Below are positions 8,291-16,550 of a stretch of DNA of 64,000 nt, one piece after another. The number at the start of each line of letters is the position of its first letter. Position 1 is the first letter of the stretch. Under the pieces are notes generated by a model that saw only the letters and a list, made by a program, of their open reading frames with translations, was not told the origin of the DNA and ran no database searches. Source of the stretch: JAJFKB01 sp965230515 (GTDB lineage: Bacteria; Pseudomonadota; Gammaproteobacteria; Pseudomonadales; IMCC2047); NCBI GenBank assembly GCA_965230515.1, contig OZ246007.1:1364001-1428000 (forward strand), written 5' to 3'. The translations under genes were made by a program, and so were the position numbers.

Positions 8291-10030
8291 ATGATGCTGT
8301 ATTTGAAATCGCTTATTATCGTTACCAGCCTGGCACTTATAGCAGGCTGCGCCGCTATCACGGAGACAGGCGGGATTGATCCTGTTGAACCGCCTGAAAG
8401 CCAGACACCTGAATTGACCGAGCAACCGGAAATAGGCGCTTTTGAACCCGAAACGCTTTACTCTCTGCTGGTGGCTGAGTTCGCAGGTCAAAACGAGCGC
8501 TATGACCTGTTGTTGAGCAACTACCTCAACGAAGCTAAAAAAACACGGGATCCGGGAATTGCCGCACACACCACACGCATAGCCACCTACCTTAAAGCAA
8601 ACCAGGCAGCGCTGACCGCAGCACAAATCTGGGTTGAAGTCGCACCCAACAGTATTAAAGCGAAAAAAGCTTTGGCCCTGCAACTCATCAAGGCAAAGCA
8701 GTTTACCCCTGCGATGGTGTTGCTTGAAGAAACGCTAAAGGCCAACCAAAAGGGCAGTTTTGAATACCTTGCGCTCAGTACAAAAGGTTTGCCACAGAGC
8801 GAACGCAATCAGATTCTGGCGGAATTTAACCGCCTGTTAAAACTATACCCGGAAAACCGGCAACTGCTATTTGGCAAAACCATACTGCTACAGTTGAGCG
8901 GCAGACTGAATGAGGCGGTTAAATCTGCCGATCAACTGCACGCAACCCAGCAGGACACCCAAAGTTTGATGCTGAAGGCAAAAATGATGTATCAGGCCGG
9001 AAGGACCAAAGCATCGCTAAAGTTTCTCAGCTCATACCTGATGGAAGATTCCGGCAACAAGCAGGTCCGGCTACTATACGGCCAACTGCTCATCGACCAG
9101 AAGGACCTACTCAAAGCCGAATATGAATTCGCAATATTGGCTCAGCAATACCCCAAAGACCATCAGCTCAGGCTTACCCTGGCTCTTATTACCCTGGAGA
9201 ATAAAAACTTCTCTTTGGCAAAAATTCATTTTCAGCACTTGACCACCATCAAAGAGATGGCCGAAGAGGCGCACTACTATTTGGCGCAGGTTGCGGAAGC
9301 TGAAGAAAATGTTGAGCTGGCAATTTCTCACTACCATCAGGTTAGCTCCGGCGACAAGCTGGTCGCGGCTCACTCCAGAATAGGGCATCTGCTTCTTGAA
9401 CAGGACAAAGTCCGGCTTGCTCAAAAACTGTTCGAAGAATCCCGATCGAAAAATCCGGCGCAAAGCAAAACACTGTACATGCTGGAAGCGGAACTGCTGT
9501 CAAAATACCAGCTAGCAGAAGTTGCTATCGCTTTGCTTAATCAAGCACTTACCGTGCACCCGGATGATATTAATCTGCTCTATACCCGCGCCATGACCTC
9601 GGAAAAGCTGAATGATCTGGTCGGACTGGAAAAAGACTTAAGAAAAATTCTAGGCATCGAGCCTGATAATGCCACCGTACTGAATGCGCTGGGATACACC
9701 CTTGCGGACCGCACTGACCGGTATCAGGAAGCGCTTGAGCTGATTTCCAAGGCTAACGAACTAAAACCGAATGATCCGGCGATTACGGATAGCATGGGCT
9801 GGGCATTTTTTCGCCTTGGCAATTATCAGGAGTCCATTCGGTTATTGGAAAAAGCACTGTCTGAATACCCTGACCACGAAGTCGCCGCGCACCTTGGCGA
9901 AGTCTTATGGATCACGGGCCAAAGAGAGAAGGCTCGGCAGGTTTGGTTAAAAGCACTTGAACAAAAACCGGACAGCACGATTATCAGGCGGGTAATGGAG
10001 CGGTTAAATCCCGAGCAACCAAGCCAATGA
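8291..10030 (+). CDS. TPR-repeat outer-membrane lipoprotein upstream of lolB
   Basis: 579-residue lipoprotein. Signal peptide with lipobox IAGC (Cys20), an acidic linker, then TPR-type helical repeats through most of the chain; the C-terminal ones (around 415-570) are clearest, e.g. NALGYTLADR and DSMGWAFFRLGNYQES. Homologues of similar size sit just before lolB in pseudomonads. Exact function unknown; TPR repeats imply protein-protein contacts in the periplasm. It overlaps lolB by four bases. Confidence 0.85.
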   Translation: MMLYLKSLIIVTSLALIAGCAAITETGGIDPVEPPESQTPELTEQPEIGAFEPETLYSLLVAEFAGQNERYDLLLSNYLNEAKKTRDPGIAAHTTRIATYLKANQAALTAAQIWVEVAPNSIKAKKALALQLIKAKQFTPAMVLLEETLKANQKGSFEYLALSTKGLPQSERNQILAEFNRLLKLYPENRQLLFGKTILLQLSGRLNEAVKSADQLHATQQDTQSLMLKAKMMYQAGRTKASLKFLSSYLMEDSGNKQVRLLYGQLLIDQKDLLKAEYEFAILAQQYPKDHQLRLTLALITLENKNFSLAKIHFQHLTTIKEMAEEAHYYLAQVAEAEENVELAISHYHQVSSGDKLVAAHSRIGHLLLEQDKVRLAQKLFEESRSKNPAQSKTLYMLEAELLSKYQLAEVAIALLNQALTVHPDDINLLYTRAMTSEKLNDLVGLEKDLRKILGIEPDNATVLNALGYTLADRTDRYQEALELISKANELKPNDPAITDSMGWAFFRLGNYQESIRLLEKALSEYPDHEVAAHLGEVLWITGQREKARQVWLKALEQKPDSTIIRRVMERLNPEQPSQ

Positions 10031-10653
10031 CCCGACATTTAGGCCCGCTGATAACGTTTACCTGCGTATTGATCATATCAGGCTGTGCAAGCTCACCAAG
10101 ACTCGATTTACCACAAACCTCTGATACCACAGAGATACTTTGGCAAGGTCACCATAGCAATATGTTGGCCATAAATCAGTGGCAGCTATCCGGGAAAATA
10201 GGCTATCGCACGCCGGAACAGGCCAGTAGCGCCAGCCTTAATTGGCTGCAGCAGGGAGAAGAATTTAACATCAACCTGAGCGGCCCACTGGGTCAGGGTG
10301 GAGCAAAACTGAGTGGCAACAAGGACCATATACGACTAAAGGTTGCTGGCCAGGGCGAATTTACCAGTTCTGAGCCAGAACAGCTTCTGGAACAGAAAAC
10401 CGGCTGGACCCTGCCTCTATCCTCCTTGCTACACTGGATTCGCGGAGTACCTGCGCCGCAACTGAAAGCACATTACAAGCTCGATGAACAAGGGCGAATC
10501 AGTCACCTTACCCAGCATCACTGGCAAATTGACTACCTCAGCTATCATCGCCTTTCATCGAACTGGCTACCAAAAAAAATTAAACTACACTACGGTCAAA
10601 CCACCTTAACCCTGATTATCAAACAGTGGGATACTTCGGTTACAGCCAGCTAA
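10027..10653 (+). CDS. lolB: Outer-membrane lipoprotein receptor LolB
   Basis: Accepts lipoproteins from LolA and inserts them in the outer membrane. 208 residues, signal peptide with lipobox ISGC (Cys20), then the LolB core with WQLSGKIGYRTPEQ and WLQQGEEFNINLSGPLGQG. Coupled by ATGA to the TPR lipoprotein and followed after one base by ispE, the conserved gammaproteobacterial lolB-ispE pair. Confidence 0.95.
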   Translation: MTRHLGPLITFTCVLIISGCASSPRLDLPQTSDTTEILWQGHHSNMLAINQWQLSGKIGYRTPEQASSASLNWLQQGEEFNINLSGPLGQGGAKLSGNKDHIRLKVAGQGEFTSSEPEQLLEQKTGWTLPLSSLLHWIRGVPAPQLKAHYKLDEQGRISHLTQHHWQIDYLSYHRLSSNWLPKKIKLHYGQTTLTLIIKQWDTSVTAS

Positions 10654-10654
10654 T

Positions 10655-11518
10655 ATGACAGAAGAAACCAGTGAAACGTTACAGCTCCCGGCACCCGCAA
10701 AGCTGAACCTGATGCTTCATATTACGGGCCAAAGGGATGATGGCTACCACAACCTGCAGACCATTTTTCAGTTTCTGGACTTCTCGGACCTGCTGACATT
10801 CAGAGCGACACACGGACCGGATATCAGTTTAACCCCGGTCATGAGAGGAATTCCCGCTGAACAAAATCTGGTGTGTCGTGCAGCCAGATTACTACAGCAG
10901 CAAACTGGAACCGATCAAGGTGTCCATATTCACCTCGAAAAGCAAATCCCGATGGGCGGCGGTCTTGGAGGCGGAAGCTCTGACGCCGCTACAACGCTGA
11001 TCGGTCTGAACCGGTTATGGAGCCTCGGATTATCCTTCAATCAACTGGCTGAATTAGGATTGGAACTCGGTGCAGATATACCCGTGTTTATTCATGGCCA
11101 TGCCAGCTGGGCAGAAGGTGTGGGGGAACAGTTAACCAAGGTAACGTTGCCTGAGCCCTGGTTCCTGGTTATTACACCCCCCTGCCACGTGTCAACAGCA
11201 GAAATTTTTTCGCATAAAGAATTGACACGAAACACACCAACCATCACAATAGCGACCGCTCTGGGGCATGGTGGAAAAAACGATTGCGAATCAGTGGTTT
11301 CAACGCTTTATCCAGAAGTCAAAATGGCTTTAGAATGGCTAGGTCAATTTGCCAACGCGAGAATGACCGGCACAGGTGCCAGCCTATTTGCCAGCTTTGA
11401 CTCCCGGCAAGAGGCTGAACAGGTATTTAAGTTGTTACCATCAGCATTATCCGGCTTTATAGCACGCGGATTAAACTTGTCCCCGTTGCACCAGAAAGAG
11501 AGAATAGGCGCTGTGTAG
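10655..11518 (+). CDS. ispE: 4-diphosphocytidyl-2-C-methyl-D-erythritol kinase
   Basis: GHMP-family kinase of the MEP isoprenoid pathway. 287 residues. Substrate-binding lysine in PAPAKLNL (K16), GHMP ATP loop PMGGGLGGGSSDAA (99-112), catalytic Asp in GADIPVF, and a C-terminal MTGTGASLFASF. One base separates it from lolB. tRNA-Gln follows after 17 bp. Confidence 0.97.
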   Translation: MTEETSETLQLPAPAKLNLMLHITGQRDDGYHNLQTIFQFLDFSDLLTFRATHGPDISLTPVMRGIPAEQNLVCRAARLLQQQTGTDQGVHIHLEKQIPMGGGLGGGSSDAATTLIGLNRLWSLGLSFNQLAELGLELGADIPVFIHGHASWAEGVGEQLTKVTLPEPWFLVITPPCHVSTAEIFSHKELTRNTPTITIATALGHGGKNDCESVVSTLYPEVKMALEWLGQFANARMTGTGASLFASFDSRQEAEQVFKLLPSALSGFIARGLNLSPLHQKERIGAV

Positions 11519-11535
11519 CGATCACAGCATTTTAC

Positions 11536-11610
11536 TGGGGTGTGGCCAAGCGGTAAGGCACCGGTTTTTGGTATCGGCATGCGCAGGTTCGAATCCTGCC
11601 ACCCCAGCCA
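11536..11610 (+). tRNA. tRNA-Gln (anticodon TTG)
   Basis: 75 nt including an encoded CCA. The acceptor TGGGGTG pairs with CACCCCA, with discriminator G before CCA. The anticodon stem CCGGT/ATCGG encloses TTTTGGT with the TTG anticodon at 11568-11570. The T-arm GCAGG-TTCGAAT-CCTGC is perfect. It lies between ispE and prs as in pseudomonads. Confidence 0.97.
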
Positions 11611-11803
11611 TATTCTAGGCCTGAATTAAGTAGGTCTTTGGTATAAACAATTGGCTTGCCAGCGGCAGGATGAGAACCGTAGAAGGTTCGACAAAATCGT
11701 AGTTAGCGATTTTGAACAGCGGAACGCTTTAAAGTGCATAGTAACGCTGGCCTCTATGAGGTGACGTACCGAAGGTACCGAGTAATCCTGCCACCCCGGC
11801 CAT
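11611..11803 (+). repeat. tRNA-Gln-adjacent structured repeat with duplicated tRNA 3' end
   Basis: The last 20 bases spanning the tRNA 3' end (11592-11611) recur with one mismatch at 11784-11803. Between them lies a hairpin-rich stretch: GAACC/GGTTC (11674-11678 with 11685-11689), AAAATCG/CGATTTT (11693-11699 with 11707-11713), and an outer inverted pair GGCAGGAT/ATCCTGCC (11664-11671 with 11785-11792). No open frame of note. This looks like an inserted, tRNA-targeted small repeat element or remnant. The rest of the ispE-prs gap shows nothing else. Confidence 0.6.
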
Positions 11804-11878
11804 CTTCCTTGATAATCAACTGTTTATTGATCACAAGACACACATTCAGGTAAAGACGTCCTTCAAAGGTACATCAGC

Positions 11879-12826
11879 GTGGCTGCAAATCTAACGGTAT
11901 TCTCAGGCAATGCAAACCCGGATCTAGCGAAGAAAGTGATTCGCCATCTCGCCATTCCCATGGGTAATGCAGAGCTGGGTAAATTCAGTGACGGCGAAAC
12001 TTCCGCCGAGATTCTCGATAATGTGCGCGGTAAAGATGTGTTCATTATTCAACCCACCTGCGCACCCACCAATGATAACCTGATGGAACTGTTGGTGATG
12101 GTCGATGCAATCCGCCGCGCATCAGCACTGCGTATTACGGCTGTCGTTCCCTATTTTGGGTATGCACGCCAGGACCGACGCGTCAGATCGGTAAGAGTAC
12201 CTATTACAGCAAAAGTGGTAGCCGACATGATGTGCACAGTTGGCATTGACCGTGTACTTACCGTTGATCTGCACGCCGACCAAATTCAGGGTTTTTTCAG
12301 TTGCCCGGTGGATAATATTTACGGCTCACCAGTACTGATTGACCACATTGAGCGTCAACACTATAAGAATATTATTGTGGTATCTCCCGATGTCGGCGGT
12401 GTGGTTCGGGCACGAGCCCTGGCCAAACAGCTGGACGATTCGGATCTGGCCATCATCGACAAGCGTCGTCCCAAAGCCAATGAAGCGCAGATCATGAACA
12501 TCATTGGGGATGTCAAAGATAAAACCTGTATTCTGGTGGACGATATGGTTGATACCGCCGGAACACTGTGCAAAGCAGCTGAAGCCCTCAAGGAGAATGG
12601 AGCATCGAAAGTGGTTGCCTATTCGACCCACGCAGTTTTATCGGGGGCTGCTATTGAAAACATCACAAACTCGCAACTTGATCAGCTTGTGGTCACGGAT
12701 ACCATTCCGTTAAGCGCTGAGGCAAAGAAATGCCCCGCCATACACCAGCTCACCATTGCGCCTTTGTTAGCAGAATCGATTCGTCGTGTTTGTAACGCCG
12801 AATCCATTAGCGCCCTGTTTCGGTAA
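11879..12826 (+). CDS. prs: Ribose-phosphate pyrophosphokinase
   Basis: Makes PRPP from ribose-5-phosphate and ATP for nucleotide, His and Trp synthesis. 315 residues from a GTG at 11879. Visible: the FSGNANPDLAKKV start, KFSDGETSAEI, the Mg/ATP site around DLHADQIQGFF, the regulatory flexible-loop region, and the PRPP-binding DDMVDTAGT. Typical class I length. Followed by rplY after a strong hairpin. Confidence 0.97.
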   Translation: MAANLTVFSGNANPDLAKKVIRHLAIPMGNAELGKFSDGETSAEILDNVRGKDVFIIQPTCAPTNDNLMELLVMVDAIRRASALRITAVVPYFGYARQDRRVRSVRVPITAKVVADMMCTVGIDRVLTVDLHADQIQGFFSCPVDNIYGSPVLIDHIERQHYKNIIVVSPDVGGVVRARALAKQLDDSDLAIIDKRRPKANEAQIMNIIGDVKDKTCILVDDMVDTAGTLCKAAEALKENGASKVVAYSTHAVLSGAAIENITNSQLDQLVVTDTIPLSAEAKKCPAIHQLTIAPLLAESIRRVCNAESISALFR

Positions 12827-12890
12827 CTTTATCGCAGGGCAATAAACCGACGCACTGGTTTTGGTCGAGAAATCCAGTGTGTTAATGACC

Positions 12891-12915
12891 AGACTTTCTT
12901 TTGAAAGTCTTTTTT
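12891..12915 (+). terminator. Rho-independent terminator / possible rplY leader attenuator
   Basis: A perfect 8-bp stem AGACTTTC/GAAAGTCT (12891-12898 with 12903-12910) with a TTTT loop runs into six T's. It ends only 18 bp before the rplY ATG, leaving little room for a separate promoter. Just upstream a second hairpin CACTGG/CCAGTG (12853-12858 with 12874-12879) could form. GGTC at 12863-12866 could alternatively pair with GACC at 12887-12890. It either terminates prs or attenuates rplY. Confidence 0.7.
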
Positions 12916-12933
12916 ATTATTGAGGATATTAGC

Positions 12934-13617
12934 ATGTCTAATGAATTTGAATTAAATGTAGAAGTACGGGAGGTTGTAGGGAAAGGTTCGAGCCGCCGCC
13001 TGCGCCGCCTGGAAGGAAAAATACCGGCAATCATTTATGGTGGAAAAAAGAAAAATCCACAAAATGTCACATTGCTGCACAAGGACCTGATGAAAGCCAC
13101 CGAGAACGAAGCTTTTTTCTCACACATTATCACCCTGAATGTTGGAGATAAATCTGAGCAGGTAATCGTCAAGGATATGCAACGGCATCCCGCAAAACCG
13201 AAAATTCTGCACGTTGACTTTCAACGTGTAAGCAAGGACGTTGCTATTCATGTCAATGTACCATTGCACTTCACTAACGAAGACACCTCGATCGGTGTTA
13301 AGCAACAGGGTGGTGTAGTTTCCCACAGCATGCTGGAAGTCGAAGTCAGCTGTTTACCGGGTGACCTGCCCGAGTATATCGAAGTGGATATGAGCGATGT
13401 CGAGATCGATCAGGTCGTTCACCTGTCTGATTTGAAGCTGCCCAAGGGCGTTGAAATCCTGGCACTGGTTCATGGTGACGATCATGACCTTCCCGTAGTA
13501 GCCATCCATACACCTAAGAAGGTGGTCGAAGAAGAGCCTACTGAAGCACCTGAATCTGCCGGAGATGTACCTACAGCGTCAGATGAAGATAGTGCTGAGG
13601 AGTCAGGCGAAGACTAG
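12934..13617 (+). CDS. rplY: 50S ribosomal protein L25 (long CTC/TL5 form)
   Basis: Binds 5S rRNA in the large subunit. I start at the ATG at 12934 (MSNEFELNVEVRE, 227 residues), with GAGG at 12922; a longer frame from 12901 begins inside the terminator hairpin and is implausible. N-terminal 5S-binding domain with GKGSSRRLRR and PAIIYGG, then the C-terminal domain of general stress protein CTC type and an acidic tail. pth follows after 55 bp, the usual prs-rplY-pth order. Confidence 0.96.
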   Translation: MSNEFELNVEVREVVGKGSSRRLRRLEGKIPAIIYGGKKKNPQNVTLLHKDLMKATENEAFFSHIITLNVGDKSEQVIVKDMQRHPAKPKILHVDFQRVSKDVAIHVNVPLHFTNEDTSIGVKQQGGVVSHSMLEVEVSCLPGDLPEYIEVDMSDVEIDQVVHLSDLKLPKGVEILALVHGDDHDLPVVAIHTPKKVVEEEPTEAPESAGDVPTASDEDSAEESGED

Positions 13618-13672
13618 TAGCGTAAGCGGCCCTTAATGCGCGTCGCTCTTAAAGAAATAGAGCCCCTACATT

Positions 13673-14266
13673 GTGGATGAGCAAATTGCATTAATTGTGG
13701 GCCTGGGAAATCCAGGCGCCAAATATGAGCATACTCGCCACAATGCAGGGGCTGATTTTGTTTCAGCACTGGTTCACCATGCCGGAGCACAACTTAAAAC
13801 TGAATCCCGGTTTTTCGGGTTGCACGCAAAAATCTCCATCGCCGGAAAACCCGTTCACTGCCTCATTCCAACCACCTTTATGAACCGCAGTGGCCAATCA
13901 GTTGCGGCTATTTCAAACTTCTTCAAAATCCCCAGCGAAGCTATTCTGGTCGCCCATGACGAGTTGGATATATCACCAGGCATCGCCAAACTTAAGAGTG
14001 GTGGCGGACATGGCGGACACAATGGACTTCGCGATATTATCAGCCACTTAGGCACGCGGGAATTTATACGGTTAAGGCTTGGCATAGGCCACCCCGGACA
14101 TAGCAAGGAAGTAGTCAATTACGTGTTAAAAAAAGCCTCCAAAGAGGATCAACTGCTCATTGAAGAAGCAATTGAGGAAGCTATACGCCAGTTGCCCGAA
14201 CTGATAAGCGGCAATTGGCAAAAAGCGCAAACACTAATGAACGGATTTCGCGCAAACCGGGACTAG
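13673..14266 (+). CDS. pth: Peptidyl-tRNA hydrolase
   Basis: Releases tRNA from dropped-off peptidyl-tRNA. 197 residues from a GTG at 13673. GLGNPGAKYEHTRHNAG carries the catalytic histidine (H23). NRSGQSV and the HDELD aspartate follow, and SGGGHGGHNGLRD is the substrate-binding segment. All key residues present. Lies between rplY and ychF. Confidence 0.97.
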   Translation: MDEQIALIVGLGNPGAKYEHTRHNAGADFVSALVHHAGAQLKTESRFFGLHAKISIAGKPVHCLIPTTFMNRSGQSVAAISNFFKIPSEAILVAHDELDISPGIAKLKSGGGHGGHNGLRDIISHLGTREFIRLRLGIGHPGHSKEVVNYVLKKASKEDQLLIEEAIEEAIRQLPELISGNWQKAQTLMNGFRANRD

Positions 14267-14317
14267 CCCTAACAAATTAAAGCAGATTTAACGCATTAAC
14301 GACAAAAGAGATGAGTA

Positions 14318-15409
14318 ATGGGATTCAACTGTGGCATCGTCGGCCTGCCCAATGTCGGCAAATCAACACTATTCAACGCGCTAACCAAAGCCCAGATTGG
14401 CGCCGAGAACTTTCCGTTCTGTACCATTGAACCCAACTCAGGCATTGTGCCCATGCCCGACTCCAGACTGGACAAGCTGGCCGCGATCGTATCACCTGAG
14501 CGTGTCATCCCCACCACCATGGAATTTGTGGACATCGCCGGATTGGTCGCCGGAGCATCAAAAGGAGAAGGTCTGGGTAACCAGTTTCTCGCCAACATTC
14601 GCGAAACAGATGCTATCGCCCATGTCGTGCGCTGTTTTGAAGATGACAACATCATCCATGTGGCAAACCAGGTCAACCCCGAGGCTGACATTGAAGTGAT
14701 CAACACCGAACTCGCTCTGGCAGATCTGGAGAGTGTTGAGAAACAGCTTCAGCGTGTGACCCGCACAGCAAAAAGCGGCGACAAGGACGCCATCAAGGAG
14801 AAAGCTCTACTGGAGAAACTGCTGCCACATCTGAATGAAGCAAAACCGGTCCGTTCACTGACTCTCAACGAAGATGAACTAAAGCAGGTCAGAAGCTTCC
14901 ACCTGCTGACGACCAAACCAACCATGTATATCGCAAACGTCGATGAAGAGGGATTTGAAGACAACCCACATCTTGAAGCCGTTCGCAAAATTGCCGAGCA
15001 GGAAAGCGCTCCAGTAGTTGCGGTCTGCAGCAAACTGGAAGCAGAAATCGTCGAACTGGAAGAAGATGAAAAGATAGAATTTCTGGCGGATATCGGTATG
15101 GACGAACCGGGTCTGAATCGCGTCATAAGAGCCGGCTACCAATTATTAGGGCTGCAAACCTACTTCACTGCCGGCGTAAAAGAAGTCCGCGCGTGGACCG
15201 TTAAAATCGGAGCCAAAGCCCCACAAGCAGCTGCAGTCATCCACACAGACTTTGAAAAGGGCTTCATACGTGCTGAAATCGTATCCTATGAAGACTTTGT
15301 TGCCAACAACGGCGAACAGGGCGCAAAAGAAGCAGGCAAATGGCGTTTAGAAGGAAAAGATTATGTCGTGCAGGATGGCGATGTCATTCACTTTAGATTT
15401 AATGTCTAA
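14318..15409 (+). CDS. ychF: Redox-regulated ATPase YchF (Obg-family)
   Basis: P-loop protein that hydrolyses ATP and binds ribosomes. 363 residues. P-loop GLPNVGKSTLFNAL (K15); switch II DIAGLVAGASKGEG; an NVDE sequence in place of NKxD, the mark of the ATP-preferring YchF group; a coiled-coil insertion; and a C-terminal TGS domain (about 278-361, GAKAPQAAAVIHTDFEKGF). Start at ATG 14318. The rightward block ends with this gene and tRNA-Met. Confidence 0.97.
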   Translation: MGFNCGIVGLPNVGKSTLFNALTKAQIGAENFPFCTIEPNSGIVPMPDSRLDKLAAIVSPERVIPTTMEFVDIAGLVAGASKGEGLGNQFLANIRETDAIAHVVRCFEDDNIIHVANQVNPEADIEVINTELALADLESVEKQLQRVTRTAKSGDKDAIKEKALLEKLLPHLNEAKPVRSLTLNEDELKQVRSFHLLTTKPTMYIANVDEEGFEDNPHLEAVRKIAEQESAPVVAVCSKLEAEIVELEEDEKIEFLADIGMDEPGLNRVIRAGYQLLGLQTYFTAGVKEVRAWTVKIGAKAPQAAAVIHTDFEKGFIRAEIVSYEDFVANNGEQGAKEAGKWRLEGKDYVVQDGDVIHFRFNV

Positions 15410-15468
15410 ATACGCACTTAGAATCTTGACAAAACCCACTGAAATCGCCAGAATTCGCATCCTCTTTT

Positions 15469-15545
15469 GGCTATGTAGCTCAGCTGGTTAGAGCACAGCA
15501 TTCATAATGCTGGGGTCGGTGGTTCAAGTCCACCCATAGCTACCA
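15469..15545 (+). tRNA. tRNA-Met (elongator, anticodon CAT)
   Basis: 77 nt with encoded CCA. GGCTATG pairs with CATAGCT at the acceptor stem (one terminal mismatch). The anticodon stem CAGCA/TGCTG encloses TTCATAA with CAT at 15503-15505. The sequence resembles elongator tRNA-Met. It marks the boundary between the conserved block and the accessory island. Confidence 0.95.
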
Positions 15546-15553
15546 GTAATATC

Positions 15554-15583
15554 AAAGGCTTAGGTTCTACTAAGCCTTTTTTA
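15554..15583 (+). terminator. Rho-independent terminator after tRNA-Met
   Basis: Perfect 10-bp stem AAAGGCTTAG/CTAAGCCTTT with six-base loop GTTCTA, running into T6. It closes the ychF-tRNA-Met unit and insulates it from the island that follows. Confidence 0.9.
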
Positions 15584-15632
15584 TTGGTAAAAGTTGTCTA
15601 CAGTTTATCTACGCATTACCTCATAGACCGTT

Positions 15633-15668
15633 GTTTAACCGAAGACGACATTGCGCTTTTTGTTAGGC
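15633..15668 (-). repeat. attC-like site A1 (truncated) at island edge
   Basis: Boxes GTTTAAC (15633-15639, RYYYAAC) and GTTAGGC (15662-15668, GTTRRRY) both fit integron consensus. The inner GACGACATTG...TTGTTAGG closely resembles the 3' end of site A5 (19241-19265). At 36 bp it is too short to be complete, so part of its other half is probably deleted. It lies directly downstream of the 67-residue cassette gene. Confidence 0.5.
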
Positions 15669-15677
15669 GGGATGAAT

Positions 15678-15881
15678 TCATGGTGTAGCGGTTACACCCG
15701 AAAAGTATAAGCCCAATACTAATATTAAGGTTATTGATGCAAAAACCTTAATATGAACTGGTTTGTCCATGTAAGGAAACTCGAACCAGCCGATTATTGT
15801 GCCCTGCACTCGCTCTGCACCGCCAAAAAATACAACCCACATATAAAAAGCGATGTAGGCAAAGAAAAACAGGTGGTCCAT
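15678..15881 (-). CDS. Small two-helix membrane protein, integron-cassette type
   Basis: 67 residues: hydrophobic stretch at about 3-21 and again at 46-63, with a charged loop between. No family recognised. It fills the space between attC-like sites A1 and A2 on the same strand as the other cassette genes, with the stop codon just before A1. That compact packing is the main evidence that it is a real cassette gene. Confidence 0.5.
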   Translation of the reverse strand: MDHLFFFAYIAFYMWVVFFGGAERVQGTIIGWFEFPYMDKPVHIKVFASITLILVLGLYFSGVTATP

Positions 15882-15885
15882 GAAG

Positions 15886-15945
15886 CATTAACGCCGCGTT
15901 AACCGCACGAGCTGAAAGCCAGCCTGGTTCAACGCTTGGTTAGTT
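15886..15945 (-). repeat. attC-like recombination site A2
   Basis: About 60 bp. The outer arms ATTAACGCCGCGTTAACC and GGTTCAACGCTTGGTTAGT are imperfect inverted repeats, with unpaired spacer bases and one extrahelical base (the C of GGTTCAACGC on the + strand), the signature of attC folding. An inner GCTG/CAGC hairpin closes the top. The toxin-gene stop codon lies inside it. Confidence 0.75.
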
Positions 15946-16251
15946 TTCATTTTCGGTAGATAGTAAAAACTTCCGCAAATCTCTTTCTTGTCTCATCACA
16001 TGAAGGATAAAGACTGAATCTTTATCTACTTTGTAGAAAATACGACAAGGATTTACAACCACTTCTCGGTAATTTAAATTAGAAATCTCTTCAGGTACTC
16101 TGCCTGAATCAGGAAATTGTTCGAGTCTCTGAACCTTACCGAAAATGTTCACTACTAGTTGTCTAGCTGCGTACGGATTGCTAATAGCAATATACTCGGC
16201 AATTTCGTTCATATTATCTAAAGCTGGCTCAGTCCAAATTATTTGAGCCAT
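15940..16251 (-). CDS. RelE/ParE-family toxin (cassette-borne)
   Basis: 103 residues. Small basic fold typical of plasmid-stabilisation toxins: helical start TEPALDNMNEIAEYIA, LEQFPDSGR, VVVNPCRIFYKVDKD, and a C-terminal VMRQERD strand. The family either cleaves mRNA on the ribosome (RelE) or poisons gyrase (ParE); sequence alone does not decide. Overlaps the antitoxin gene by 13 bp and ends in attC-like site A2. Confidence 0.87.
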   Translation of the reverse strand: MAQIIWTEPALDNMNEIAEYIAISNPYAARQLVVNIFGKVQRLEQFPDSGRVPEEISNLNYREVVVNPCRIFYKVDKDSVFILHVMRQERDLRKFLLSTENEN

Positions 16252-16496
16252 TTATCCATTTTCTTTCTGGCTTGTTCCATATCCATGGTTCTACCTTCTC
16301 TAATAGCCTGCTCGCCTTTGGCGATACCTTCAAGAATCTTCATCCGATCTACCATCAACTCGTAATCAGCAACGTCAAGTAAATAGGCAGATGGTTGACC
16401 ATGCTCAGTAATGAGAATAGGTTCTTTTGACTCATGTAAATCAGCAAGCAGCTTCGTTGCCTGCCTCTTTAATGTCGTAACGACTTCGGTTCTCAC
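16239..16496 (-). CDS. Phd/YefM-family antitoxin (cassette-borne)
   Basis: 85 residues from a GTG at 16496, preceded by GAGG with 7-bp spacing. N-terminal Phd/YefM DNA-binding fold (RQATKLLADLHESKEPILIT, HGQPSAYLL, YELMVDRM) and a charged C-terminus that would wrap the toxin. First gene of the pair. GTGATAC-type repeats directly upstream suggest autoregulation. Confidence 0.87.
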   Translation of the reverse strand: MRTEVVTTLKRQATKLLADLHESKEPILITEHGQPSAYLLDVADYELMVDRMKILEGIAKGEQAIREGRTMDMEQARKKMDKWLK

Positions 16497-16497
16497 A

Positions 16498-16535
16498 GTG
16501 ATACCTCAACTTAAAATGTATCACTATAGTATCAC
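16498..16535 (-). promoter_or_regulatory. Putative operator of the toxin-antitoxin pair
   Basis: Three copies of one heptamer lie just upstream of the antitoxin start: GTGATAC at 16498-16504 and its inverse GTATCAC at 16518-16524 and 16529-16535, the latter two spaced by 11 bp (one helical turn). This fits cooperative binding by an antitoxin dimer. The role is inferred; the repeats are seen directly. Confidence 0.6.
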
Positions 16536-16550
16536 TCTGCTTCAAAAAAA

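Noticed and set aside
12901..12933. Upstream start for rplY at 12901
   Set aside because: It would begin inside the terminator hairpin and adds residues not found in L25.
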